From Armillaria gallica (lineage: Eukaryota; Basidiomycota; Agaricomycetes; Agaricales; Physalacriaceae): a stretch of 64,000 nt of DNA. The translations under genes and the position numbers were made by a program. Location of the stretch: the NCBI GenBank assembly GCA_037576215.1, contig JBANDB010000014.1, positions 1-64,000 on the forward strand. Direction: 5' to 3'. Under the pieces are notes generated by a model. The model did not search any database. It saw only the letters and a list, made by a program, of their open reading frames with translations, and was not told the DNA's origin. This document shows positions 23,497-35,345 of the stretch, one piece after another (positions within the stretch are counted from its first letter, which is position 1; the number at the start of each line of letters is the position of its first letter).

Positions 23497-25883
23497 TCAT
23501 TCTTTTTCATCTTCACCGTCCCTGACCTGTACCCCAGGTGCATCGACCGTTGAGACCGGTCCTTTGAACCAATACATCCCGCCATATTTCGGAAAGTAAA
23601 AGTAGACGGCGGAAAGCACCAGAACGCCACCTGCAAGCCCTGCGTCAACGCACCAAATCGCTCATTGGAAGGAACTGACCTTGTACTACAACTGTGTAAT
23701 TCATATTGCCTACCCCGGGAGAGGGTGTAAGGGGAAACATGAACACAACAGTCATGAAAATCATCCAGATGACGGCAATCGCAGCAACTGGTAGACTCTG
23801 GTATTACAGGAGTTACATCAGTCACCTTGAACGGTGCGCAAACATAAAATGACTGACAAAACGGCCTAATCGGAAAGGGCCTGGCTGCACCGTCTTTCCG
23901 CCAAGAAATCTCGCTGCCATCGGGATGGAATATGACACATATTGTCCAGTAATTACCAGCGAAAAGACCGCTCCGATAGCGTTCTCACCAGCGAAAGCAA
24001 GGATTCCGAGTAGGAGGGACAAGAATGTCCCAAACCACACAGCATGAGACGGAATCCTAGTTCGAGGATTGACGTAGTATACCCATCGAGAGAGTGGAAA
24101 GCCTCCGTCTCGGGAGAACGCAAAAATCTGGAGTTTCTGAGCATCAATGCGAGCGGAGTGGGAAATGCAAGATGATCAAGTTACCTGTCGAGAACATGTG
24201 GTCAACTAAATTCTAGGTCAGTTTGGATGCCGTGTGATGCCATCGCTAGGACTTACGATACCTGCACCAATGGCGAACCTAATTGTTGATATCAGATGAG
24301 AAGATAAGGATTGACGGCCGCGGAACATTTACTGCGCCAAGATGATGAACGACCATACAATCAGAGTTCCGGTCCTTCCGAAGGAATTGAAAAGTATCTA
24401 TCAGCAGATGAATTCGTTACATGTGCAGCGTTGCATGAATAAGACCGGAAGTTACGCACAGTGGCCATGGGTTGGCCGATGGGGCTGTTAATGATGGTTT
24501 GGTAATCCCGGCCCATGCAGAAGACTAACGAGATATTCATGGCTTCGCGACGAAGGTTCGTTAGCTGCCAAGGAACGGTGGTAGTATAGTGGCAGGAAAA
24601 CTCACCCCAGCCGAGGATGGTAGCGGCGAAGGTGGAGAAAATGATAGCCATCGGAACGGCTATGCTGGCATTGGTGGCTTCCTCACTCATATGGACGGGA
24701 GCATCAAAGCATCCTATAATATATTAGCCAAGAAGTCATTTGCACAATGCGCAAGACCCACCGACACCCCATAAGGGGGTTAAAAAGCTGAGGATGAATG
24801 CAAATCCGTTGGGCCATCCGGATACTAGTTAACATGGTGAGCCAATGAAGATTCCCTGCGTGAAAACTAACCATTAGTGAAGTCCTCGAATGCAAATTTT
24901 GCGTCGTTTCTGAATTCTTTGGGAGTCGCTGCTGGGAGGCCTATGATGATCGCGAAGCACAGGCTGGGGTGGAGGAGTCCGTTGAGCCAAAGACCTGACA
25001 ATGCAAAGAAACGTACAGGATATTGAGTATCACGAAGAATGTTTGCAATCTAGCCATAAATCTAGGATTGATGCTGCATATCAAGGCATGGCAGAGAAGA
25101 AGCGCGCAATACAAGCCACTGCATGGATTCGTCAGGCTCGCAAGTTCGTGAATTACGAGATAACGTACAAAGTCTGAGGGACGGTCGCTTCGAAAGTCAA
25201 ATCCGACCCGATACTGACAGCCGCCATAATTTGTAGGGCACAGCCCCAGTCAATGCTCGCCACACTAGCCACATTACTGATGGTGTTAGAATCTACTTCA
25301 AGTCAGTGCCAGTGGTCTGCGACGCCGGTTTATGTGAACCATACACCCAACGATCCAACATAAAAAACAGCGCCATTTCTCCGACGAGAACATGAAGGTC
25401 CAGTAATAGAGTCCACCGGATGTTGGTGCCGCCGACGCTAGGTCTCCCATGGCCAGGGCAATTGCAGCAATGAAGATAGAACATACAGTCCACTAGGAGT
25501 GAAGCATTCGTTATTCCGATACTCCCTGTAAAAGAATGTTCCTTACACCCCAGACCATTGCAAACGCGCCTCCATTGGGGAGGGAATAGATGAGTACAGA
25601 TCTACACGGTCCATGAGGTAGATGTCCATAGTTAGGGTTCATAAACAGAACGTACGATAACGCAGGTGCAATCCCAATAATGCTGAAAGCAATCCCGAAA
25701 ATCTCGAGCGGTTTGAATTGTCTCTTGAGCTCTGGATTAGAGAAGAGTATCAGGGACTAACACGAATAAACGAAGGAACTATGAAGTACCTTGCTTATAC
25801 CCGAGACTGGCGAGCAATCCCTCATCGTTGTCCACGCCCGTCGAGAGAGAAAGTGTTTCTGTGCGGCTATCTTTTTCGAGCAT
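23497..25883 (-). CDS. Amino acid permease P8, type B, nearest to TAP42
   Basis: ATG 25883 (MLEKDSRTETLSLSTGV). I resolved every junction in phase: ELKRQFKPLEIFGIAFSI, SSVLIYSLPNGGAFAMVWG, WTVCSIFIAAIALAMGDLAS, a YSNTISNVASVASIDWG exon, YCALLLCHALICSINPRF, GLPAATPKEFRNDAKFAF, a VSGWPNGFAFILSF exon, HMSEEATNASIAVP, MNISLVFCMGRDYQ with SPIGQPMAT, SFGRTGTLIVWSF, QFAIGAGI, LTTCSRQ, IFAFSRDGGFPLSRWVYY, GILAFAGENAIGAVF and PGPFRLGRF, then NMNYTVVVQG and a last exon ending EDEKE, TGA 23497-23499. The last intron has a GT donor. It is an intact 12-TM APC permease of the GABA/choline-permease type and the best reference copy. Lying next to TAP42, it may be closest to the founder (inference). Confidence 0.87.
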
Positions 25884-26086
25884 GACAGAGAGTCACAGGA
25901 CAGACGAGCCTTCACATCATTATTTATACAAGGTCAAGGTCCAGTGTGATGAGACGATAAAACCATGTGTCCGACCCACAGTCGAAGCGAGGAGCCTTTA
26001 GTATTGGACCCGATATCAGTGGTGACTTGCTGATAGCCCCGAAATGCCGTTATAGAACAAGATGTGTGATTGGTTGAGACAGAGAT

Positions 26087-26310
26087 TTGGATCTGTTCTC
26101 TGGAGTGCCAAGGTTCCGTGATCAAAGGCCTCATGTCTACAGAGGAAATACATACCGTGATACAATGAGGCGTTCGTCCTCGTATCATCTAGGTATTTCT
26201 TCACTCCCGATTCATGGTATTCCCAGCACCTCTCTGGTTTTCGTCCGTGTATCCGACCAAGTACCCGTCCTTGGGCCTCTTCACTGGGGGTCCTCGAGTC
26301 GCTTATAGGA
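26087..26310 (-). pseudogene. TAP42 3'-end relic 4
   Basis: A copy of 26590-26790, the 3' flank and last codons of TAP42. On the minus strand it still reads TDENQRGAGNTMN-like sequence (bases cacggacgaaaacca), against TDENPRGAGNTMN in the gene. It lies about 420 bp from the true TAP42 stop and is followed by the P8 5' flank. Confidence 0.75.
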
Positions 26311-26689
26311 TGGTCCAGTTTCGCCTGACGAAAGACGTAAGCTTCGTGCAAGCGACTTCGTACCAAGCGAAGATAGGAACAGTTGCGGTTCTAAAGTCGA
26401 TTTCCAGTTGATTACGCTCCAGCGTTAATTTCAGCTCGGACGGTTAATGGCCGAGGCAGACTAGAATCCTTCCAAGATGCCACTCTTGTTAACACACGCC
26501 TATGGTTCCGGCCCTGAAAGTAACATTAGATTCGCTGTCAGAATTGTCTCCATAATCGTCGATTCTGTTGATCCAAGTTATGGAGATCATATGGTTGGTT
26601 GAGTGAACTTTCGATCTGTGCTCTGAATAATGACGCTCCACTATCAATGACTACAGACGAGGGAATACATACAGCAATGCAGCAAACCA

Positions 26690-26713
26690 TTCTTCTTCTT
26701 CTTCTTCTTCTTC
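26690..26713 (+). repeat. (CTT)n microsatellite
   Basis: About eight CTT units just downstream of the TAP42 stop. Relic 4 lacks the tract, so it expanded, or was lost, after the duplication. Confidence 0.9.
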
Positions 26714-26725
26714 CAATTTCGTCAA

Positions 26726-28131
26726 TCAGCCTCGATTCATGGTGTTCCCAGCACCTCTCGGGTTCTCATCAGTGAACCCGGCCCAATTCTCATCTTTAAG
26801 CCTCTTCTCTTCTGCTTTTGCTTCTCCTTCAACCGTGCCATCCATTTCGGCATCCATAGCTAGCTGCTCGGATGATGTTGGCATATTTTCAGAGCCAGGG
26901 CTAAAAGGCATATGTTAATGTAGAGGATGAAAGATCACAGCAGCCGACGCACCCTCCTCCAGAAAGAATATTACCCCGCTGCCTCTCCACTTCAAGATAC
27001 TGGTCGATAGTCATTGTCGGCAAATTGTATCCCGGCGCGAAAACCTGTGCTTGATGGCGAGCACGATCCGACGCGCCTGAAGGGAGAATCGTGAATGGTC
27101 GAAGAGGCTACATAGCACGGTTAGTAAGTGATACACTTAGATCCACTGAATAGCAGACCTTTCCTGCAGGATCCAGCAACGGTCCACCACTCGGATTAGG
27201 TTTCGGGGCATCCAGCTTCCACATGTCCTCGTCCTGCCCCTCCTTATCTTTATTTCTTGGATCATTGTCGTCGGGCCTTGGTGAGTACGGAAGTGGCGGG
27301 GGTGCTGTCTTCAAAAGCTGCAGCTCTGTATCGATGTGCGCGAGCTGAGTCTTGGAAAGAGAGAAGAAAAGACGTAAAAGAAGAAGGGTTGTTTCCCGTA
27401 GCACTTCGTCGTCTTCGTCTTCGTCTCCAGAGGCAGTTGCAGATGGGAGGAGGGAACGAATGAGAATAAAATCGGTGGTGCTAGACGCTGACTCTTCAGT
27501 AGGCTGTTGCCTTCTGCGTTTGCGAATGACCTAGCAGAATGTAAGCGTCGATATATGCATTAGAAAAGCAACGCACCTCTATCCTCGTACGCAAATCCTT
27601 CTCATGCCGGTATTGCTGTATCTTCTGTTCTCGTTTGCTTGCAGCATTGGGGGCGTTATGCGAAAACAGCTTCGAATCTCCCTCTGTAACTATTCCGTAG
27701 TTCTCCAGGGTCGAGCAGTACGTTTCATAGTAATTCTGGGTATTGCAAGTCAGGCCTCTCCCAAGAATACAGAAAGAGACGGACTTGAGCTTGGATAATG
27801 GAAACAAACCGATCTTCTCGCTCCGTCGTCCGTACGCGTCCCTGTACTTCAGCACACACATAGGGTACGGTGAGGTAGATTAGATCCTGCGTGGAGATGT
27901 CCTCGAATGTCTCGTTGCTGCTGAAAAGCGCGAGGTCGGCTACTCGAGCTTGAATTTGGCGGAGATCCTCTATGCATGACTTGACGATATCCTGCAGGAA
28001 TGTTATTCTCTGTTCGATCTGAGGATACTCCAAATAAACACCTGTGTCGAATCTTCAATGGTGGGAAGGTCGTAGGCATCGGACGCCGCAGTGAGTACTC
28101 GGGCGTATAGGTGGGGTAAGGGTGTGGTCAT
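26726..28131 (-). CDS. TAP42: TAP42/alpha4-type PP2A regulatory protein
   Basis: ATG 28131 (MTTPLPHLYARVLTAASDAY). Later exons read SNETFEDISTQDLIYLTVPY, then an ETYCSTLENYGIV exon, a KREQKIQQYRHEKDLR coiled region, IEVIRKRRRQQP, a long helical exon and YNLPTMTIDQYLEVERQRG. The final exon ends DENPRGAGNTMNRG at TGA 26726-26728. The DL.YL..PY segment and the ENPRGAGN tail are signatures of Tap42/IGBP1. It binds free PP2A-like catalytic subunits and links them to TORC1 and nutrient signalling, in the cytoplasm and at endomembranes. All introns fit in phase, so the gene is intact even though its 3' end has been copied four times into the permease array. Confidence 0.9.
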
Positions 28132-28290
28132 AGTAGCTGGGTAAGAGATCAAAACCACTCAAGTGATCGCCACGATCACGGTATCAATAGGCAAGTCCAC
28201 GAAATTCTATACGACAGTTTTTGCATATACAAAGGTAGATGTACTAGATACATTTGGGCCCAATGTTGAAGAGCTTGTACAAGTTTTATA

Positions 28291-30602
28291 CTACATGTTC
28301 GTTGTTTCAGTAACGTCGGACAAGAACGTCCATAGAGCCTCTGCGTTCTTATAGTCATGATGCGTGATGCTAACGAGCCATCGTTCTTTCTTGACCGAAT
28401 CCAGCAACGACCTCTCTTCAGACCCCGGGCGGTAATGCGATGCCCATTCTGACCAAATAGAGAAGGCTTCATCCTTGGGCGAGTGTAAGAACACCGCCGA
28501 GCTCAGTAATAAATGTTCATACCTTCCACGACAGGAACGATTCGCGTTCAATAATCGTTGTCTGTATGATCTCTTGGCCCGTGAAAACGCCCCAAGTTAC
28601 TGCATTTCTTCCATCATCAGGTATATTACCTCGGTAATCTCCCTAAGACAATCTTTAGCAATATCCATGCCAGTAAGCTTCAGCCTACCTTCGCGTTGCC
28701 AGCAAACCAGTGCACCCATCCTTTCCCGTTGTCTGCTACCTTCTTCTCGATGGTGTCCAAGTCATCTTCAGTGCAAAAGAACTCTACGAATCCTTTTTGA
28801 AATACGAATCCGGCACGAGGGCCCCATCCGAATACCTCATCGCTCGATGGCGCACCATCGACAGCAGGTTGCGATCCCACCGTCCACCAGCCACGCTTCG
28901 TGAGTTCCTCTAAGTGTGGAAGGATCGTCAGCGATTCAGGAGATAGAGGCGTAGGCGAGAATGGAGTGGTTGGTATCTTCGAATGCAGATGATCCAAGAA
29001 TATTGTAGTTAGGTCGTTAATAGTCTGTGGGTGTCCCCAAGGGCCCAAAGTCTAGCGTAAGGCTCAAAACATATTTCATTACACTTAACTGTTTTGTAAC
29101 TCACTATAGTTCCAACGTTCCCATACGGGTCTTGATCGCCATATGCCGGACTCTTGAAGTCACCAAACCGACCGTTAGGAAAGTCGTCCCATGTAGCGGC
29201 ATTGTTCAACTCTCCACTACCAGCCTCGCCGTCGGTGGTAGATATAGTAGCCAATCCATATTTTGCCGCCCGGCTTGCAGAAGACGGTGTGACAGATCTA
29301 TCGTCGTGGATGTCTTGCTATTGCCGAGATGTCAGAAATGCACTAAAGGTACGGGGTGAGACAAATACCTCGATCAATTTATTATAAGTTGGGGGCGCGG
29401 CACCAGCCCATTGCAAAGTCTCTAGAACGCGCTGCACACTCTTTTCAAGGTTAAGAGTACTAAAGTGCACGCCAGGAACCTTTCCTTCAGAAGTCAGTCG
29501 TCGTATCATGCCGACGGCCAGCTTGACACCATAGTCTTTAACAAGTTGATCATCATGCTATTTTATGTTTATAATTTCTCTAATGCTGGTCAAGTAGGTG
29601 CGCACCTTGATGGGATCTAGGTCTGACATGATAAAAGACGGCACACTTGTGCCACAAAGTTTGATTAGCCGCAAGAATGACGAATAGGTTTGGATCGGCA
29701 TGATGCCCGGGATGATTGGTACACTGATACCTGCAAAGACTTAGCTTTCAAATTCAAAAACAACTTTAAACAAGGACAGAGACCTTTCGCTCGAACTTTC
29801 TTCTCCCAGCGAAGGAATTGGTCGACATCGTAGAAAAGCTGAGTGACGATGAATTCGGCACCAGCGTCTACTTTTGCTTTCAGATACTCAATTTCAGTAT
29901 CCTCATCATGGAGGCTATCAGGGTGCCGATCGGGGTACGCTGCGGGTATCGTTCAGAGGGGAAAGAGACGCCACGGAAGATCTAACCAGCAACACCGACG
30001 CAAAATTGGGACGAGAATTGAGGCGACGAACGGATATAGGAAACAAGGTCAACACCGCGTTGGAAACGGGGATCAATAGGAATCCATTCCTCCTTCCCTC
30101 TCGGTGGATCTGCCCATCGATAAATTTGACGTGACAATCCAGGGTCGTATATGACGTACCGCCGCGCAAAGCCAGTATGTTTTCAATCTTCCTGCTCTTC
30201 GCACCCTAGTATCAGGTGTTAATTTTGAGGCAGCTGTGAAAAGGGCATTATACATACCGCCAAAGCATCATCCACCATCCCTTGCATCATATTCGTACAT
30301 GTGAGATGAAGAATGGTGTCGATATTATATTCTGTCTGCGCCAAGCCCGCAAGGTCCAGACTGCGATCTCTGGTGCTTCCACCTGCTCCCCAGGTAATGC
30401 TGACTGCCATAGGCCTTAAATTTGACAGTCTGGATATACGAGAAAGGAGGTTCTCGAATCCCTGTTAAGACCGTACAAGTCAGTTCCCAGCGATGGCGGA
30501 TAAGGAGAGGACCATGACTTGATCCGTTCGCGGTGGAAAAAACTCGAAAAAATAGAATGGATGAGGCCCATCGTGCGCTGTTATTTTGTCGATGATTTTC
30601 AT
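28291..30602 (-). CDS. Methylenetetrahydrofolate reductase
   Basis: ATG 30602 gives MKIIDKITAHDGPHPFYFFE, then SITWGAGGSTRDRSLDLAG, TILHLTCTNM, the LALRGDPPR-like loop near 30150, PIIPGIMPIQTYSSF, IRRLTSEGKVPGVHFSTLN, WDDFPNGRFGD with SPAYGDQDPYG, VFGWGPRAG and WGVFTGQEIIQTT, ending at 28291. This is the two-domain eukaryotic enzyme: an N-terminal FAD/NAD(P)H TIM barrel that reduces 5,10-methylene-THF to 5-methyl-THF, and a C-terminal regulatory domain. The product feeds methionine and SAM synthesis. Introns are short and frequent and I saw no disruption. Its start lies 276 bp from the divergent RdRP start. Confidence 0.93.
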
Positions 30603-30878
30603 CCTTAGGATGATGGTGGTCGGAAAATGGGATAGGTCGCTGTAATAGAAATAGTTTCCCATGTATGTCACCAGTCACGTGCTAGGTCACACTTCGCTCA
30701 TGTCACAGACTGCACGCACTGCACGAATTCGAATTCGCTTCCTTTGTCGTCCTTTGTTCAACTGTTGCCTTTGTTTGTTTCCGGTATCTTTATGATGTAT
30801 CGATTACTTCCTTGACGGCGCTTAGTGCATGTCGCCTTTGGTCTCTTATCAACTCTCACCATCTCCCCCCCATTCGCC
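30603..30878. promoter_or_regulatory. Divergent promoter region, MTHFR / RdRP
   Basis: The 276 bp between two divergent ATGs must hold both promoters and 5' leaders. Pyrimidine-rich stretches (ctttgtttg..) precede the RdRP start. No specific factor site is claimed. Confidence 0.5.
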
Positions 30879-33800
30879 ATGAATATCGCTCTGCACTTTC
30901 TTCCAACCACCGTCAATGAATGGGACGTCACCAGATCACTGGCCGAGGTCCTTCATTCCGACGAGTTTCACCCTGTAGACGAGAATGAACGTCCCCTCAA
31001 CTTCAATGTTAAGCTGAACCCGAGCAAAATGGGCGGTGTTCGCAACGACGGTACCGGCTTTTTAGAGCTTCCCACACAGGCGATTGGCCGAAAGTTCCTG
31101 AATTGGGCGAAGGAAACTCCTATACGGATTAAAAACAAGAAAATCAAGATGTATCCGAAGGGTACTGTTCGTGACTATGTCGCTTTGACGCTGCAAAGGA
31201 CGCCCTTCATCAATCCTGATATTGAAGAGGAGTGGGAGGATAAGTGCCGGCAGCTGGACATGAGGATCCGTGTTGACGTCGTTCAATTCGGTGCATATTA
31301 TCGCCCTTCGTACCCCACTTCCCCAAACAGCGACTTGCGTCGCGTGCGTACTCAATTGAGTGGGAGCGTGACTACGCCGTGAACAGTGCCGCCTGGTTGA
31401 AGTTTGAATACGACCACAAGCTGATTCGTATCACTGTCAGTCATTCTTGCATTTATACGGCATTCTTACGTTTGACCTCGTTCCTAAGCTTGGAAACGAA
31501 ACTACAGAAACCGAAGGACAAACAATTGCCATCAGTTTCTCTAGCATCAACAAGATAGCTCTCGGTTATGATGGCAAACCTTGTACGCTTTTTTCATAGA
31601 TCGTGCTCCTTAGTGTGGTATTTCTAACATCTCTCAGATATATGCTTTGACACCATAACACCTCCCGTCTTTGAAGGTATCGACTTGCACAGGTCATTCA
31701 CAGGCGATGACCAATTTGATAAGAAGAATTACAAGCGCCGTGTCGGCTCTCTCCATCCAGGGCATGCAGCCATTTCACAATACGCCCAACATCTGCGATT
31801 GCTCCTGTACAGCGATCCGAATTGTGATGTCATCGAGCAGTTCAAGAACCTCTGCGTCGTGGCTGGGATAGCGACCAATCTTATCATCTCTTTTACAGGA
31901 CCCTGGAACCTGGAAGCTTCCAAACAGGGATTCTTCGAGCAAAAACGACTTTGGAGATTGCGAAAGGACATTCAGACCTTTAGTTGGCCCATCGCGTTCC
32001 AACTGGAGTTATTACTTCACAATTGTCTACTCCTCACGCCCGATGTCGAGACCCTCATACCCCTTGTGAAGGAAGCTTGTCGCCAGCATCCTAGTCAGAA
32101 GGATGACTACGTTGGCAGTCTCTTGCGGAGCTTCGGCGAAGCTCTAGAAGATCGTGATGCCCGTGAATCCCCTCTGGATTGCTTCCGTCGTGTCAACCGG
32201 AAGTTCGTGTACCGCAAACAAAGACTCTCCTCAGGACATTTCCTGTGCTGCCATGTCACCTTTGCGCCGACTCGCATGATTCTGGAAGGCCCTTATGCCA
32301 CCCAATCCAATCGTATTATCAGAAAGTACGCCGAATATGAAGAACATTTTATTCGTGTAGACTTTCGCGATGAAGATAGACTGTCATATCGGTGGGATCG
32401 CGCGGTCGATGGGGCGTCTTTTGTTCGTGAGCGAGTAGGTCGCACCTTGAAGGAAGGGTTTGAGCTGGGAGGCCGAAGATTTGAATTCCTAGCCTATTCT
32501 TCCTCAGCATTACGCGAGCATGCAGTATGGTTCATCAACCCCTTCCGATACCAGGACCCGGATACTAAAGACATATTCTATGTTACCGCGGAGTACATTC
32601 GGCACTCTATCGGGGACTTTAAGGGCACAAAACTCATGACTCAGCCTTCCAAGTGGGCAGCTAGGATTGGCCAGGCTTTCACTGCGACGGATCCTTCTGT
32701 CAAAGTCAAGCGTGAGGAATGGACGGAGATGGACGATATGGGCACGGAAGAGAATTTGGCCAAAGGTCAATACTTGCATACTGATGGCGCGGGCACGATA
32801 TCCAAATCTCTTGGAGATGAGATCTGGGCATGTCTTTGCAAAGGTCGTCGAGATAACGGTGAAAACGCTGTTAAGCCTTCTGTTGTGAGTGTCTTACTGT
32901 TGTTGGTTTTACGATGTTGTAGTGCTGAATGACGCATGCAGTATCAAATCCGTTTCATGGGATACAAAGGCGTCGTTGCAGTTGATCCTGAACTTGACCA
33001 CGACCCTGACGGTATCAGGATGAAGCTGAGGCCTAGCATGAGAAAATTCGAAGACTCTCGATTGAAGGAAGCAGATATAGAGATTGCTCGGGCTTTCGAT
33101 AGACCTAATACTTCATATCTCAACAGGTCAGAGAATCCCTTCGTTCTTTATCACCGAATGTTGACACCTTACATTGAGGCCGTTGGTGATGATATTGGAG
33201 GACAAGCAAGTTAGAAGGGACAGCTTCCAAGAATTGCAGGATAATGCGGTCGCTGATATTTTGACTATCGATGACTCCATAAAGGACTTCAACAGTATTC
33301 TCAAGGATCACTCCCTAGGCTCCCAATATCGATTATCATATATACTTGATAAAATTTCCACCCTAGGCTTCGACCTTCACCCTCAGGGACGTACTCCCGG
33401 CATCGATACGCCCTTCTTGAAACAACTACGTCAAGTGGCCAAAATCGACCTATTGCGAGAAGTCAAACATTCAGCAAGAATCCCAATTCCTGGAAGCTAT
33501 CTGCTAGTCGGTGTGCCAGATGAAGGGCCAGCGTACGAACAAAGAGGATACGAGAATGTTTTCACCTTGAAACAGAATGAAATTTATGGTCAGTCACTGA
33601 TATTTGGAGCACGCTCGCCGATACCCATCTTATTCTACATTACAGCTTGCGTTCAGAAGCGCCCCGGAGATGAGCCGGAGTGGATTGTGGGTCCCTGCAC
33701 TATATCTCGCAGCCCGGTGGTTCATCCAGGAGACAGTGAGTAGTTATTAACGTTTCAATGGCCACATTTTCTGACACCCATCAATAATAGTACAACAAGT

Positions 33801-35259
33801 TATAGGTGTCAAGCCCCCTGATAACAAGTTCTGCGCCTTTTCCCATATCCGCAACGCGGTCGTCCTTCCATCCGTCGGTAGGTTCCTTCTGGCCGGGCCG
33901 AAACAAGCTTCTGAACAAAACTGTAGGCGGGAGGTCCTTGGCGTCAAAGCTTGGCGGTGGCGACTTGGACGGGTTCGTCGCGTTCGTTCCAGAATCTTGT
34001 CGTTGCTAATCGCGTACTGTGTAACCAGTGATATCTACGACGTTGTCCCCAACCCGGATCTCATGCCTCCAGTTATTGATGAAGCTGCGTCTTATGCTAG
34101 CGCAGGGACTAAAATCGCTCTGGATGGAGACGGTAACCCGAGAGAATGTGGTGTCAATGACATCGCCGACTTCATTGTTGAATACATCATCTCAGATGTT
34201 CTGGTGTGTTTTTTGTCTCGACAGGAAAGTTTGTTCATCTGTTTAACTTTTCGGTAGGGTCTGTTGTCAGATAGATTGCTCGTTATAGCTGGTGCGCTCA
34301 ATGTCAAAGACGTGCTTCGATGTTATCTAACCCCCCCTGCATGATACAGATCAATCGTCTGTAGGTATTTTTCACGTGTTTGACTGTTGCTGCCCGCTTA
34401 CGTTTTATCTCAGGACGGAATCTATGACAAAGACTGCGAATGGTTAGCAGGGCTTTGCGCCCAGGTCGGTCAGGCTTGGTCAATTTTTGGGGGTTCTACT
34501 AAGAGCTGTTTGTAGGCCGTCGACTATCCTAAGCAAGGAATTGCCGTTGACATTGATAATGACAACCTACCGCGCACGCTTATTCGGTGCAAACCCGACT
34601 GGCATGCCGCTGAGGTGGTCGATCCACGCTCGACAGATTACTATGAGTCAACTCGGGCCCTTGGACACATGTTCCGTTCTATCAAATGGACGAATCCTGA
34701 GATGCTGCCCTCTGACACATCTACTTCAGACAAGCACTCTATTTCACCGCTTTCCACGGATACTTTGTCGATGACACTCAGGACTTACATTCAGCACCAA
34801 ATTTGGCCATACATTGAACCTGACGGCGAGTCTCGCGAAACGGTAACCCTCTTCCGCCAGTATGAAAGTGAATTACGGTACATCTGTGCCACGCACACGC
34901 TCTCAGACACTCCAGGGGTCAGATTGTTGGAAGCCGAAGTCGTCGTGGGGACGATTCTAGCCAAGTGCACGCAAAGGAGGTGGAGGAAGGATCGTATGTG
35001 GCGCATGCGTGGTCATGCTTCGCAGCTTGTGAAGGACGTGAAACAAAGCTTGCTATGTCTCACCGGCCCCCAACTTGATTCCAAGGAAGAGATCCTCCCA
35101 GAGACGTACAGAGACGCACTTCGACCTGCATGGGACGCCTGGGACTACAGTCTCCGCCATTCGGGCGAATTTGGGGCAAAGAGTTTTGGTTTGATTGCCT
35201 TGGGAGTGATATTCGAATGTTTTGAGAAGCTCAGTGTTGACATCAGGCCAGGCGAATGA
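30879..35259 (+). CDS. RNA-dependent RNA polymerase (RNA silencing, QDE-1/Rdp1 family)
   Basis: First ATG 30879 (MNIALHFLPTTVNEWDVT). Large exons at 31685-32886 and 33174-33590 carry WERDYAVNSAAW, YDHKLIRIT, YVTAEYIRH, QIRFMGYKGVVAVDPEL, LNRPLVMILEDKQVR, ARIPIPGSYLLVG, GPCTISRSPVVHPGD and VVLPSVGGRSLASKLGGGDLDGD. The last is the catalytic DxDGD motif, restored when a 56-nt intron (33973-34028) is removed. The C-terminal exon ends at TGA 35257-35259. Cellular RdRPs copy single-stranded RNA into dsRNA for Dicer/Argonaute silencing of transposons and repeats. One junction near 31290-31330 changes frame: a 53-nt intron (31278-31330) fits the phase but would remove VQFGAYYR, which looks conserved, so a 1-nt indel is the alternative. 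Confidence 0.92.
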
Positions 35260-35345
35260 AAGCATCTTACTGTATCCGTAGTCGCATATGATTTTGTTGG
35301 ATTCATACTTCTTTCTATACTGCTTCGCTATTGTCAATCGTGTAA

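Larger units (their letters stand above)
6885..26320 (-). repeat. Tandem permease array with TAP42 3' passengers
   Basis: Eight pieces of one permease gene lie head to tail on the minus strand: full-length P1, P3, P5, P7 and P8, truncated P2 and P4, and a start-only relic at 18074-18134. Between them are repeats of the TAP42 3' end and two kinds of spacer. Type A copies (P1, P3, P5) begin MLQEKD and share a GC donor in the last intron. Type B copies (P4, P7, P8 and the relic) begin MLEKD or MLEED where the start is present, or keep a GT donor. P3/P5 and P4/P7 are nearly identical over several hundred bases, so parts of the array are recent. All copies point the same way as TAP42, which supports unequal exchange. 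Confidence 0.85.

Noticed and set aside
30825..30878. Earlier start for RdRP
   Set aside because: The codon at 30825 is GTG. The first ATG in frame is 30879 and fits better.
31291..31330. 40-nt GT-AG intron in RdRP
   Set aside because: Its length gives the wrong phase for the downstream conserved frame.
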